Source: Ceratotherium simum simum
Taxonomy: Eukaryota; Chordata; Mammalia; Perissodactyla; Rhinocerotidae
Assembly: GCF_000283155.1 (NCBI RefSeq)
Contig: NW_004454166.1
Coordinates: 6,607,468 to 6,671,467 of the forward strand
DNA length: 64,000 nucleotides
Reading direction: 5' to 3'
Shown here piece by piece: positions 21,481-33,600 of this stretch; position 1 is the stretch's first letter, and each line of letters begins with the position of its first letter. Position numbers and translations under genes: made by a program. The notes beneath the pieces were generated by a model. The model did not search any database and had not been told where the DNA came from. It worked only from the letters and a program-made list of their open reading frames with translations.

Positions 21481-23104
21481 GTAAATATATCAAAATGGCT
21501 ATATCCAGAAGTTGGAAATGTGCTGATTTTTTTCTTCCAAATTGTCTAAAGTGAACAAAAGAACAAATTGACTCCAGACAAAATTGAGAAATACCAAATG
21601 AAATTTTCTGAAGAAATTCAGTTAAGAATTTCTTTTTATACTGAGGAGGGGAAAAAAACAATCTCAGATAAGGAAATCTTGGTGTTGCTGATCATTTCCT
21701 TGGTAAGAAAATGAAAACATATTTACCTTTCCTGGAAAATGGAGAAAGTGATATGCCCACGCCTGGGAGTAAAAGTATATCAACTACAAACCATATCTTA
21801 GTCCTTTCAATAAATTGCTTGGAAAATATGAGACTTAATGACAAGTACTTTCATTCCTCTTTTTCTATAAAAAATGTAATCACTGCCATGTGTTCGATTC
21901 AAATATATAGAGATGGGTTCATATAGGACATACAGTGGGTGATGAAAAAATAGAACATATTATTCTCTTTTTTAGGGAGAAAATATGTCTTTTGGTTTTG
22001 CTTCCTTTGATTTGAATCTATAACAAACGTTAAGACGATACCAATCAGGATTCTGGAGTAAAATAGGTAGTTGTCTTAGAAGTTTTAGATGCAAAACTGT
22101 CTCAAAGTTCTGAGATGCACTGAGGCATAAAAGGCCATCACTGCCACCTGCCACCCTTTGCCCTGGACCATGAACATAATATGAAATAATATTCATTTCA
22201 TTCTGCTTCCAACATCCAACCTGAGGATCCCTGAAAAAAGAAATAGCGTACTAACACCACGTCCAGAAGGCCTCCTTCCCAAGCTTTGAAGTTTAAATGC
22301 TGGATCTTTTCAAAAGGACAGAATGTACCACACTTCACTTTTTGTTTTCCTCAGTTTACTTCCCTCTGGCATACCAGATTTGTCTCTACTCTCTTCTCCA
22401 TAGATTGTCTGGGCTTCCTTTTACCTGACAGTTCCCATATACTCCCTTCTCTTTCAAAATTGTATGTGTCTCCTCTGGATTTCCATAATGAATAAAGTCC
22501 ATGTTAAATGTGAAAATTTTCATTGGATACTCTCTACACTCCTTACTTAGCTGAACCTTGGCTTTATTCTAAGGATACAGGGAATCCCATCCTCTATGTG
22601 TCCCAATGTCCATCTTTCCCATGACTGCCTGCGCCATGGCTGCTGAGTGCTGAAAAAAAAGACACACAAATAAGTAGGCTGGGATCACTGATGACACCAA
22701 GCATTACAAGCTCTACGCCCACACTCATTCTCCCACATTTCCATGCTTCCCTACTCAGCTTACTCCACCATTGCCTACACACACATAACGCACATCTTAA
22801 ATCCTTCAGACTTGTCTTCTCCTACTCCAGTGTTCTGTTCTGTTCTCTGCAGGATTCCTCTCCACAGATTTCCACTCTCAACGTCAATCCCAGCCAATAA
22901 CCTCATCTACAAAATGTTTCTACAAAAATCAATAGTAATAATAATAATTGATCAGTAAGGAGTTTCCTTGTCTTCCTTCTTAGTAGAAGAGAGGAGGTTG
23001 CCCTCTTACTATCTAAGGACAATCTCTCATCTATTCTGCTTTGCCTTCATGCTCCTTTCTCAAGATGTCCATATTATTACTTCTATAATCTTATATCATT
23101 TGTC
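21481..23104. other. Unassigned; CT-rich in its right half
   Basis: Short open frames (21377-21661, 21711-21926, 22286-22495, 22691-22900) show no domain. The right half (22280-23100) is pyrimidine-rich on the plus strand and may hide a decayed LINE, but I cannot name it. Confidence 0.45.
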
Positions 23105-23190
23105 TCTACTATTTATTCATTAATTCAATAACCTCTTCATTGACTGTTGAGCACCAATTATTTGCTAGAATCTGTTCTTGAACCTTTCTC
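23105..23190 (-). mobile_element. L2 end fragment, reverse strand
   Basis: TTTATTCATTAATTCAATAA, TTGAGCACCAATTATTTGCTAG and AATCTGTTCTTGA resemble the reversed L2 terminus. Confidence 0.5.
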
Positions 23191-23355
23191 CTTAGCATTT
23201 AAACATGCAGAATGTTCTCCCACGTAATAAATACCCTCCCATAATCACATATCCTCTCAAGCTACTATCTCTTTCCTGCCCTCACAACCAGGATTGAAAA
23301 GAATTGTCTTTTGCTTTGAATACACATTCTTTCATGCTTCTGGATCTTCAGCCTG

Positions 23356-23389
<34 letters not shown>
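23356..23389. repeat. A-run followed by (TA)n
   Basis: An A run of about 18 bases passes directly into eight TA units. Confidence 0.95.
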
Positions 23390-23733
23390 GCACTTCACCA
23401 GGCTAAGACTTATTCATCTTTAAGGATTTAGTAATAAGTCGGCAACCTAGTTAGTCCCAGCAGAGCTCATTCTGACGCAGCCATTGTTTGTATATCAAGG
23501 GAACTCACAAGTCTCTTTTTCACTCTTGTGAGAAGGCTTAAAATGCAAGAATGTTGAGAATTAAAGAGTAAATGATCCACTCTGATTCCTATTTTAGTCT
23601 CTGCATCACTTTCTGTTTATACTCCTTTTTATATAGAAAAATAATTAAGTTAATTTCCTAAAGAACAAAATGTCTGCCTAAGTGTTATCACAAAATCCTA
23701 TCATTTTAACGATATTATCATTTAATTGTTTAC

Positions 23734-24319
23734 TGATGGGGTTCAGGGCAGGCTGCCCCAAGATGCGCCACTCTGGTATGCGGATTATTTCCAGCTGAAG
23801 ACAATAAAGGCTCAGAAGACTCAGGAAGAACATTGGCCTTCCCCCAAACTGCCTAAAAGAATTTAAGATGGAAGGCCTGTTCCAGGAAAGACCTAATACC
23901 TGTTCCAAGAAGGAGCTAATACCACGAGATAACTGTAGTATAATATAAAACAGGAATGATAAGAAAGGCACCATCGTATCGAAATTCTGTCTCTTGGGCC
24001 ACCTTTTCTATAAGTGGCCCAATAAACAGTTGTCTAACAAAGATTTGCTTTCCATCTCCATGTGAATTGCTTTCCCCACTTTGAAGTCCCAAACCACTAC
24101 CCCCAACATCCTCCTTTGTCTTTAGTTGAGATGATATTTAAGAGGACAACTTTGGCCATTGTGGCGAGTTGCTCAGTTTTCTGGGTTTCTCCCATGTATA
24201 AATGTTATTAAACTTTGTTTTATTTTCTCCTGCTAGCCTACCTTTTTAATTATTTAACCTGCCATAAGAAGCTTAAGGAAAAGGGCAGGGGGGGCAGGGA
24301 TTCTCCCTCTTCCCCAACA
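23734..24319 (+). mobile_element. Class I ERV solo LTR with 4-bp target duplication
   Basis: The element starts TGATGGGG and ends CCCCAACA, so it has TG...CA ends. It is flanked by a perfect 4-bp duplication TTAC at 23730-23733 and 24320-24323, which is the length made by gammaretrovirus-like integrases. Inside are TATAAAACAGGAATG near 23945 and a poly(A) signal AATAAA in CCCAATAAACAGTTG at about 24019. No internal viral sequence follows on either side, so it is a solo LTR left by recombination. The copy at 36554-37096 is the same family in the opposite direction. Confidence 0.8.
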
Positions 24320-24323
24320 TTAC

Positions 24324-25359
24324 TAGACAGGATGATTGACCTTAGTAATTATTAAGAATCTATCTGATTCTGAGAGCTTATTATTCCACATATTTTTAAA
24401 GATCTGTAAAATTTGATAAAGCCTTAAATTTTCCTCTGCCTTGGAGTATGTTATTTACTTACCCAGTTGGAGGAAATAATTTTGTTGTGGGTGGAAGGAA
24501 TGCAAAATGTTGCTTCTATTAAATGGAAAACAATTAGTGGAGGCCAAGTTGCTCCATGTTTCAAATTCATGGGAAGATCTTTGCTTCTCAAATACTTGTG
24601 AAACACTTAGATGAGAATTGCATTCTTCATACTCTTTAGTATCAGGAATACAAAGTAATACAAATGAGGGTTAGATGCTACCATTTGACTTGTATGCTAC
24701 AAATCAGGAGGCAGGGGACATGCTATTAACAGATCAGAGACTAAAATCTGAGCAAATTTTAGTAGTTCTAATTGTTCCTCTTGGCTGAACCAGTTTTTCC
24801 TATTTATTCAACATAATATTTAAGTTGTACTTGGGCCAGGTACCCACTCGGTGGTCTCAGCCTCTGTATCCTGTCTGAAGCTACTCTTGTTGTTGCTGGT
24901 ATTTGTTGTGCATCCTATTTCCATCCCCAGAAGGACTGTATGATGCTCAGTAATTTTTTTCCATATCTATTTGTCACCCAAAGATTAGAAATATCATTTC
25001 TTCCATCTGCAAAGCTGTTATTTACACTGAAGTGGAAGCCATGGGTACCTTCTGAGAAGTAAAAGCATAGACGCATCTATTTTTTTGTGTTTGATAGAAA
25101 ACTTTTCATTCTATTTTAAAACAGTGAACAGACTGTATATAAATTTATAAGAAAAGAAAAGTTACCAGATGCACAAGGAAAACTGTTAATTCCTGGAGCA
25201 AGATGTGTAAATAGAGCAATGTTTTGTATTTAGTTGAGATAGCCTGGGTAAAATGCAACTGCAAATAATTCCCAAATCTCAGTGGCTTAACTCAATACAT
25301 TTGTTCTTGACGCAATCCACACGTCTAGGGATGAGCATGAGGGTGGGTACAGTTGTAAG
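24324..25359. other. Unassigned; possible ancient repeat at its right end
   Basis: There is no gene. From about 25225 to 25350 the words AATCTCAGTGGCTTAACTC recall a widespread mammalian repeat, but I cannot name the family. Confidence 0.4.
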
Positions 25360-25795
25360 ATAAAAGGTAGAATATATATATAAAGAGATTTATTGTCAGG
25401 AATTGGCTCACACGATTATGGAGGCTGAGAAGATCTGCTGGAGAGCCAATGGTATAGTTCCAGCCCGCATCCAAAGGCCTCAGAAGTAGGAGAGTCTATG
25501 GTGTAAGTTCCAGTCTGAGTGTGAATCCGAAGAAAGGAAAAGATCGATGTCCTAACCAGAAGATAGGCAGAAAAAGTGAATTCTCTCCTACTATGCCTTT
25601 TCATTCTATTTAGGCCTTCAGTGGATTAGATGATCCCACCCACAGTGGGGAGGACAATCTGCTTTATTCAGTCTACAGATTCAAATGTGAATCTCCTCCA
25701 GAAATACCCTTACCGACACACCCAGAATAATGTTTAACCAAATATCTGGGCACCCTGTGGCCCAGTCAAGTTGACACATAAAATTAACTATCACA
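25360..25795 (-). mobile_element. MLT2-type ERVL LTR, reverse strand
   Basis: Read on the minus strand it starts TGTGATAGTTAATTTTATGT, runs through GTCAACTTGACTGGGCCAC and GCCCAGATATTTGGTTAAAC, and includes GGTGGGATCATC. It ends in a TTATATATATAT stretch. This is the well-known MLT2 layout. The last ~50 bases of the LTR (the CTGACTAATACA end) are missing. Confidence 0.8.
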
Positions 25796-26107
25796 AGGGG
25801 TATTAAAGTTAATCTGACAGAGAAAAAATACTCATAGAACTTGAGACCTTAGATTCTGAGTTATAAATCCCACGTACCTTTCTCCCTAGATTGCTGGGCA
25901 GACTACTCTCTTTCTTATTGCCTCTATTTCTAAGAGTGGATGGGAAAATTATCACCTTTTTATTATGAATATGCAAAGGAAGACTGGATTTTCCCATTTT
26001 TTGGTTACTTTTTCAGCTCATAACTATGACAGCATCCTTTCCCCTAGTAATATTGCTGTGTTGACTTTGAAATCTACACACACACTCTAATTGTACACTT
26101 GAGGGAC

Positions 26108-26270
26108 AGAAAGGTACGGCAGTTAAGAACATGGTTTCTGTGACCAAACACCTAAGATGTGTGGATTAATTGAAGTGAGTTATAAGTGTTAAGTGAATGG
26201 AACAATGTTTAGTGCATAATAAGCAATAAATATCCCAGTGTTACCTATTAATATTTCCAGTTTTAACTAT
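26108..26270 (+). mobile_element. MIR SINE
   Basis: ACGGCAGTTAAGAACATGG is the MIR 5' start. The 3' part GAACAATGTTTAGTGCATAA and AGCAATAAATATC is also recognisable; the middle core is partly lost. Confidence 0.65.
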
Positions 26271-26660
26271 TATAATAAATGCATCAATGAACATTTTTGT
26301 ATATCTATCTTTCATCTTTGGTAGAATTCCTCTAAAATAAATTCTTAGAGATGGTTTGTTAGGTTAAAAGTAGATATATTTTAAATATTAAGAGATAGAG
26401 TCAATTTCCCTTTAAAAAGATTTTTCCCTTCATCTAAATAGAGCTTAATCACCCAAAATATAGTTTGATTAAAGTTCAGATATGAACAGTGGAAAAGTCG
26501 TGGTTGATTCAATGAGAACTGGTTTGTAAAACTCTCCAGATTACTATCTGAAGTTAGGGCTGGCTTCCCTGAAGCATTTTTTGTGAAAGATATTTCTTCT
26601 TTTTCTCTTCGAAAATCTTGGGTGGATTGAGTAGAGAGAGGAACTACCACTCCCCTTTTT
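26271..26660. other. Unassigned sequence
   Basis: A minus-strand open frame of 89 codons (26381-26650) has no domain. It ends at the SINE insertion point. Confidence 0.45.
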
Positions 26661-26893
26661 TTTTTTTTCTTGTGAGGAAGATCAGCTCTGAGCTAACATC
26701 CATGCCAATCCTCCTCTTTTTGCTGAGGAAGACTGGCCCTGGGCTAACATCTGTGCCTATCTTCCTCCACTTTATATGGGACACCACCACAGCATCGCCT
26801 GACTAGCAGTGCATTGGTGCGCGCCTGGGATCAGAACCTGGGCCACCAGCAGCGGAGCGCACATATTTAACTGCTACACCATGAGGCCGGCCC
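26661..26893 (-). mobile_element. ERE1-type SINE, reverse strand
   Basis: The reversed element starts after a T run (26656-26668) and ends in GAGGCCGGCCCC. Flanks CCACTCCCCTTTT (from 26648) and CCACTTCCTTTTT (from 26894) are an imperfect duplication. Confidence 0.94.
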
Positions 26894-27689
26894 CCACTTC
26901 CTTTTTTTAAAAAAATTCTGGAGAAATAGAATTAAAATTTCAGGGCAAATTTGCAAAATTTCAAAGCACTTACATAACATATTAGTTTTTCTCGAGGAAA
27001 TGAAGATATTAAATTAAAATGCTCAAAGAAAATACACAAGCCCTCTATTGCCTAGAGATTGGAAATCTGATGGGGGAAGTAACTGGAGCCACTCTGTTCT
27101 CCCTCCATTGCACTGATTAAAAAAATCCATCCAACATTTTTTTCAGCTTGAAGCACAACAGTGGTTATTCTTTGTTTTGACCTTCCAGAGGGCTGATTTT
27201 GCTGTCTTCTTCACTGAATGGAGTGTCTCTTGTTTTTTGGCACTCAAAGTCTTACATGTGACCAGGAGGATGAGCAGTAATATGATGCCTAGGCAAACAA
27301 TTAAATTTCGTAGAGGAGCACTTGAACCCCTTCATGGCACCATGTAATTCACTGCATAGAAATTAAACAGTGGTGCAAGGACTCTAGCCCTGTGACTGCA
27401 TGATAAGCCAGTCCCTAGCTGTCAGGTGGAAGATAAAGACCAGAAGGGCATGGTTTTGATTTCCACCAGATGAGGACACTGTCAGTATAATGATTCAGAA
27501 TAATCTAAGAGTAACAGTCTTGTTACGTCGCATTTGACACAATAAGGGGGGGGGGGCTGATGTATCCCAGGGAAAGGACAGTTAAGGTCAGTTTTAGACT
27601 CCAGTTCTTCTGGGAGTTGGGTTGAGAGGCACCAAGGAAAGGAGCATTGGTCAGATTGATGGCAATGTATTGTTGTGGGGGACATGCCA
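26894..27689 (-). other. Unassigned; possible further retroviral remnant
   Basis: On the minus strand, about 27255-27320 gives a hydrophobic run of roughly 18 residues ending in Thr-Cys-Lys, like a membrane anchor. A 67-codon frame (27482-27685) lies upstream of it. Their place next to an MLT1 LTR allows an ERV env origin, but there is no diagnostic motif. An 11-base G run sits at 27546-27556. Confidence 0.3.
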
Positions 27690-28040
27690 CTATTTGCTTA
27701 ATTAGGCACAGAGTTGGAGATAGAGGTCTGAGATCAAGGTGTCAGCATGGTCAGTATCTGGTGAGGACTTTCTTCCTGACTTGTAGATGGCAACCTTCTT
27801 GCTGTGTCCTCACATGATGGGAGGAGAGAGAGAGAGAGTCTGTAACAGAGAGGGGAGGGGGGTGAGACAGAGAGAGAGAGAGAGGCCCTCTGATGTCTCT
27901 TCTATTAGGGCACAAATCCTATTATGAGGGCCCCACTCTCAACCTCATCTAAATCTAATTACCTCCCAAAGCCTCCATCTCCAAATACCACATTAGGAAT
28001 GGAGTCCTCTGAACCGACCCTCACATTTCTTTCAGCTTGT
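27690..28040 (-). mobile_element. MLT1-type MaLR LTR, reverse strand
   Basis: The minus strand shows AATGTGGTATTTGGAGATGG, GGCTTTGGGAGGTAATTAG, GATGAGGTTGAGAGTGGGG, then CATCATGTGAGGACACAGCA and AGAAGGTTGCCATCTACAAG, the MLT1 order. The CT-rich middle appears as a (GA)n tract on the plus strand. Confidence 0.85.
27820..27886. repeat. Purine-rich (GA)n / GGGGAGGGG tract
   Basis: (GA)n runs at 27822-27838 and 27871-27884 flank an AGGGGAGGGGGG stretch. It lies inside the MLT1 LTR, whose consensus is (CT)-rich at this place. Confidence 0.9.
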
Positions 28041-28545
28041 CTAGACTTTAAACAGGCTTCTTCCTGCCTTTTCTTAGAGCATTTCCTGTAAGAAACTTGT
28101 AATTGTAAATTCTTTCTCTGCCCCTTTGAGATGTAAATCTTTTCAAAAAGCTTCTTGCAGTTTTACAACCCAGAAATGTCTTTCTCAAAGACCTGAGAAC
28201 AATACCTTAGAAATATAATTTTCAAGGAAGACAGTGCTCCCATCTCCCAGCTTCTGTGGAACGTAGGAGCCTAACTTTGGTAGATGTGTTGCTGCAAGTT
28301 GTGAAACTATCTCCTGTCATGAAGATGAGAGAAACTTGACTTTTCCTTTGGGTAAAGCCATGTAGCCAACACAGATGCCCAAGATTCCCTGATGCCAAGT
28401 CTTAAAAATTCTCTAGCCTGTTGTTTCCGTAGAGTTGAGCTCAGGCTGAGCTCTGGCCCTTCTGTCCCATTGCAATAGCCTTGAGTAAATCCTCCTGGCC
28501 TATTTGGCTTGCTCAGTCAATTTTTGCTTTGACAGATCCCTTCAG
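28041..28545 (+). mobile_element. ERV1-like LTR (tentative)
   Basis: The right part reads GAGCTCAGGCTGAGCTCTGG, CCCATTGCAATAGCCTTGAG and a TAAATCCTCCTGGCC stretch, ending in TTTGCTTTGACAGA. This resembles the R/U5 side of class I LTRs (CATTGCAATAG..AATAAA). The left edge is not defined. Confidence 0.4.
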
Positions 28546-28840
28546 ATTAGTGGGGCCTGGTGACTTGTTTTGGCCAATACAGAGTAAGCAGAATTGATAT
28601 GTGTCTCTTCTAAGTGAAAATTTTAGGAGATTTTTCATTCTCTCCTTCCAGAGATAAACATTGTTCTAGCTGTGTGACAACTCCATCAGCCTGGGTCACA
28701 CAATGAGGATGATGTACAACAGCATTCTGAGGTGACCTCAAAGGACGTGTGATTTAAGTGAGATATAAATTTTCAGTTAAGCCACTGAGATTTTGGAATT
28801 GTGATACCACACTATGTACCATAGCAGATCTGAATTGATA
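28546..28840 (+). mobile_element. Ancient mammalian repeat, family not assigned
   Basis: TTTTGGCCAATACAGAGTAAGCAGAA at the left and TCAGTTAAGCCACTGAGATT near the right follow a known layout of old mammalian LTR/DNA repeats. The middle is decayed. Confidence 0.45.
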
Positions 28841-29800
28841 TAGGTATGTATAATCCTGAAATGGGGAATGTGAAAAAGAAAGTAGAGCCATATGGATTCC
28901 ATACGGATTATATCCAAGTAATTGACCAGTAACTGCTTCAAATGTGCCACATCTGATTTGTTTGAACTATCTACTCAATGCTGACAGGTTTTTTCATGAA
29001 AGAAATATCCCTTATAACATTCTTTTACAGGCAAATTTCCTTAAGGAGTTTGAGCAGAAAGCAAGAAAGAGAACCTGACCTGCCACCGGAACACGTGTTC
29101 AAGCTATTTAACAACAACAAATGAATCAGCAATTTAGTGAGGTGGGGGGCTTCAGTAAAGAGGAAATAGCCTCAGTCCAGCAGTTTGCAGTTTCTCTCTG
29201 GGGTAATGATCTTCTACTTTCCCTGAGCTTTCAGTGAGGTCTGGTTAAATGTTTCAGTATATTCAGACTTGTGGAAGGAAAGTTCTGTGTGTGTGACAAG
29301 TGGTGTTGTAACGGTAGCAGTAGCCTGGAAGAGTTCTTGGTAGTTTTTGGACTGTGGGGATAATCGGGAGTGGTCTGGGCAGCGATCTGTGGACAAAGCA
29401 GTGTGGCACGCAGAGCCAGGTGATACTGGGCTGCAGACCACTGTACAGGTTCACGTGTTAATTTCTGTGAAATAGCACACGCTCTCCCTTCTTTGTTATT
29501 CCCTTGAAATACTAGATAGGGATGGGAATTTTGAAATGGGAGCTGAATCCTGCAATCCTACTGGAGAAATTATTACTACCATAGACTTGAAATTGAAATG
29601 ATAATGGGACTTCACTTGTACCTATTAGCTGATGCATTCTGGCTGCATTTGTGTTAATGTGCTGTAGTTGTGAGTTGAGTTGCTAACACACTGTTGACAT
29701 TTGGAGCAAGTATTTAATTGATTTCCTATAATCTTGGTACCAGATTAACAAGAACAGCTATTTTGACCAAAATTATCCGGATTAGTTTTTCCCATTGCCA

Positions 29801-29852
29801 CGAAACTCTACATATTTTAAAATCGTCGAAACTCTACATATTTTAAAATAAT
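29801..29852. repeat. 26-bp tandem duplication
   Basis: Units at 29801-29826 and 29827-29852 both start CGAAACTCTACATATTTTAA. They differ only in the last few bases. Confidence 0.9.
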
Positions 29853-29932
29853 ATTCAATCATATGGAAAAACATCAATGATGTATTTATAAGGTTTAATA
29901 TCAGGTAACATATGCTCTGTGTGATCAAAAAT

Positions 29933-30017
29933 GTACATACATTTACATAGATAGACACATGAAGGTATATATGCATGCATATATATACATACATACATGC
30001 ACACACACACACACACA
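29933..30017. repeat. Compound microsatellite (TACA/TATG)n then (AC)n
   Basis: Imperfect TACATACATT/TATGCATGCA units pass into a clean (AC)n of about nine units at 29999-30017. A 91-codon minus frame over it is a by-product. Confidence 0.9.
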
Positions 30018-30480
30018 AAGAAAAAACAAACCTAGAATGATATATGCTTAAATGCAACAGTACTGAGTTTTAAATGTATATGTCTAATTTTTCTAACTTT
30101 AAGCAAGTGTGAAAAAGAATAAATGTGGACATATATTTGAAAATGAGTTACGTATACTATCATATCTATATATACATAGATATGTCAGTATAAATTGTTG
30201 TAATATCTTCTCTTTTGCATGTACATTATGTATTATTTCTATGTCTAATTATTTATTCATGGGTAGTACTTTAAAATGATAGATTGTAAATGTAATATTT
30301 TTGAAAATGAGTAGATTAAAAAACTATTTTAATGGAGTTGTGTGGTAAAAAGTTATGTTTTTAAGGAGTCAGATAATTATAAGAATGTAGAGTAAGCTAC
30401 ATTATTTAAATCATTGCTGAGTCTTGATACTCTGAAATTTTCTGTGTTCAGTAACTATTTCATATTCACCAGAATTCTAG

Positions 30481-30630
30481 TTTTATCTATGTTTTTACAA
30501 ATAATGATACTGAGGCTTTGAGCATTAAAGCAGGTATTTATCAAAAAGCTAATATTTGCTCTTGGAATTCTAACACAGAACTATTGACTCATGAGTCTAT
30601 ATTCTTTCTATTATATCATGCTGCTCACAT
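30481..30630 (-). mobile_element. MIR SINE, reverse strand
   Basis: GATACTGAGGCTTTGAGCAT, a CTAATATTTGC..GGAATTC stretch and TTGACTCATGAGTCTATATT..CTATTATATCATGC match the reversed MIR core. Confidence 0.6.
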
Positions 30631-33600
30631 TACATACTGTGGAGCTAATCAAAATAATTACGTTAATAAAAACTACCAGATTATCTATAGTTCTATATTA
30701 AAAATGGGTAAAAGATGAATTTTCATTTCTCCCTTTATTACCCAATCTATGATTTACATTTGAATATTACACAAATATTTCTGACTATATGAAGCATTAT
30801 ATTTTAGATGCTTCTTCAAGAGTTCTTTGTTTTAATTGGTCTCAAATAGATTAAGTGGTTTAATAATATTGAACTAGTCTAAAAAGATTTACTCTGAGCA
30901 ATATATAGTGCATAAATAACAAACATTTTAACTAGGTGTCACGTTATTATATAGCAGTTATCACAGACTATATGTTGTAAGGTAAAGCGTTGATTTTATG
31001 TGGAACTTTACATTAAAAAAAAAACCGTGAACAACAGAAAACTGTCAATTTCATTATGTCTTCTACTCTTTATTTCATTTCTTTAGGGAAAAGAGTTTTG
31101 GGCAAGTGTGAAGCCAATATCTATTTTAGTCATACTGGTTTTCTTATTAAATCTAGCAATCATATATAACATATGAAATATGTATTCTATATATATAAAA
31201 TTTTTATTTATATGGAATATTTAGTAACAAGTCTGATTAAATCAGTATCTGTAAGCATACTTTTCCCATTTTAGTAATTAATTTTTAAAATTAGAACTTG
31301 ACTAAAGTAAATTTTGAAAACCTAATATGATAATCTTAAGAAATGCCTTTGAAAATGAAAACTATATCTAACAGATGTGTGGAAGGAAATGTGCTCTTTC
31401 AGGTTGGTTATGTTAAGGATCATCCTTTTAGATTTAATCAGTCAAGTATCAGTACCACATATAATGCACAAATGGAATCAATGAGCTGTGGACTGGCAGA
31501 AGGCAGCCAAAGCTTGATGTATGCACCATGCAACATACATTAGCCTATGGTTTCCTTTGACCAAATGTCTCCTCTTCAACTCCTGAAATGCAGTCTAATA
31601 ACCTTTCACAGTCAAGAGAAGAGTGCCAGCAATTGAGAAGGGAGCAGAAGAAAATTCTTCTATTTTTCAGATGAATTAGCCTTACTGAGAATCATTTCTG
31701 GGTGCTAACTAGGTTACGGCTCATCTTCATTTGTCATTTTCGGACTGTGTTGTGACCTAGTCAAAGACATCATGTAATCATTAGTTACTACTTTGCTCTA
31801 GATCACTCACGGGCTTAAGGGCTACATCAGAGGTTGTAAAACATGTCTGTGTCAGTGTCATTTGCTAATGGCATCATTTAACCCAAGCTTAACATCATTT
31901 GCACACTCCATCAGTTGAGGAGAATGATTAAATAAATTCCTTTTGATACAAAGAGATTACAAGCTCCTGGGCCAAACACACCTCATTAATAAACAATCTC
32001 CACTACTCCCCACAGATTATGTGAGGGAAACGTGAAGGCCAGGGAGAGGAATCAAAATTGAGGGACATTTTTTAAGATCATGCAACTGGGCCTTTTACTT
32101 GTTTGAGGACCTATTAATACAGATATGTGTGGAGGGGCAAAGTGAGGTTAGAACAAAGAAGCAGGGAAAAGTCCTCATGTGGCTGACTCTTAGGCCAGAA
32201 CTATTCATTTTTTCTACTTAAGAGAAGGGTCTCTTGAGGATACTTTTCTGTTGTTGAGTGCTTTGGAAAAGGAAGCATTACTAGAGATCAAAGGCAACCA
32301 AGAACTTAGGAACTTTCCTTTTTCCTGTCCATTCCACCCAGGACTTGACTGGATGGAAAGTTGGACTAGAGCGCCCTCTAATGGCCTCTTCACAGGTTAT
32401 TGAAGTGCCGCTCAGCTTTTAAACTCAAAAGCATGAAAAATCTGGTTTCTGAATTGGAAAGATTTCCAACAAAGTAATAAAGACTAAACGAAAACCACCA
32501 CTTATTTATTTTTCCTTTCTGAAAGGGAGATGTTCATAATTTCTGCGTAGGTTTAGATATGGAAGTAGCATGCATGTGTTGGATAAAGGGAACACAGAAA
32601 TAGAGACAGAGGAGTCATATTGTCTTCAATTTGTAAGCAACATCGCTGTGAAGAGATCTGCGTACGTAGCATTTGCAGCATCGTCAGTGCTGAGTGAAAT
32701 CTCTCCTGTTAATTAATGAGAAAGCAGGCCAACCTTGCAGGGTTCACTTTGATTTTTTTTATGTCATATGGCTTTGTATTCCAGAAAAAGTCAGCATCTC
32801 TCTAGGCTTCTGATCTAAGGTGAAGATCCATGGAAATTGCAACTAGAAAATTTCACACTCCATCTCTTTTTCTCTTCCTCTTTAATTCTTGAATTTATTT
32901 AAATTTAATTTCTCTTTCCTTTGTTGTTTTAGCCTACCTGCTACTCTCTGATTAGCATTTCAATGTCATACCACTGTAGCTTTTTGTATTCAGGATGTCC
33001 CAGGAGCTAGGGGGAAAAAATTGAGAGGCTCAGATTTAGGGATGATATTTGTCTCCTATAGAAACATCCAAATTCTTGAGGCATCAACTAATGAACAAGA
33101 GGAAAAAATCACACGCAACATGAGGTAATCATATGCTCCGAACCTTTGCTAGGCATTCTATTTTTCTAGATAATTGGTCTTATGGGCAATGGAATGAGCA
33201 GTGGACGGTATCTCAATCCTGCAGAGCTGTAAGCTCCGGTAACTCAACTAGTATACGTTTAATGCTCTATTTCTTTGCAAGGGAGAAGGAAAGCTAATTC
33301 TGTAAACCAAAAAATAGTGGAAAGCTGGCGCTGGTAGAGGGGAGCCTCTTTAGATGGAGAAAAAGATAAATGGTAGTCCAAAAATCCAAGTCAGAAAATG
33401 TATCAGATACATGGATAATTCAATTCAATTCGACTCAATAAACTTATAATTTCACTGTGAGATGACACTGGGAGATTATTAGCTGAGAATAAATGAGTTT
33501 ATCACTTGAATAAAAACTACATATATGTAACTAAATTATTAGGAATATATACAAATACTGACTTTTTTGTGATTATAATGTTCTCTATTTTGTAATTTTC

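Larger units (their letters stand above)
28841..30480. other. Unassigned AT-rich sequence
   Basis: Overlapping minus-strand open frames at 29214-29454 show no domain and look like chance. Small repeats at 29801-29852 and 29933-30017 are listed separately. Confidence 0.5.
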
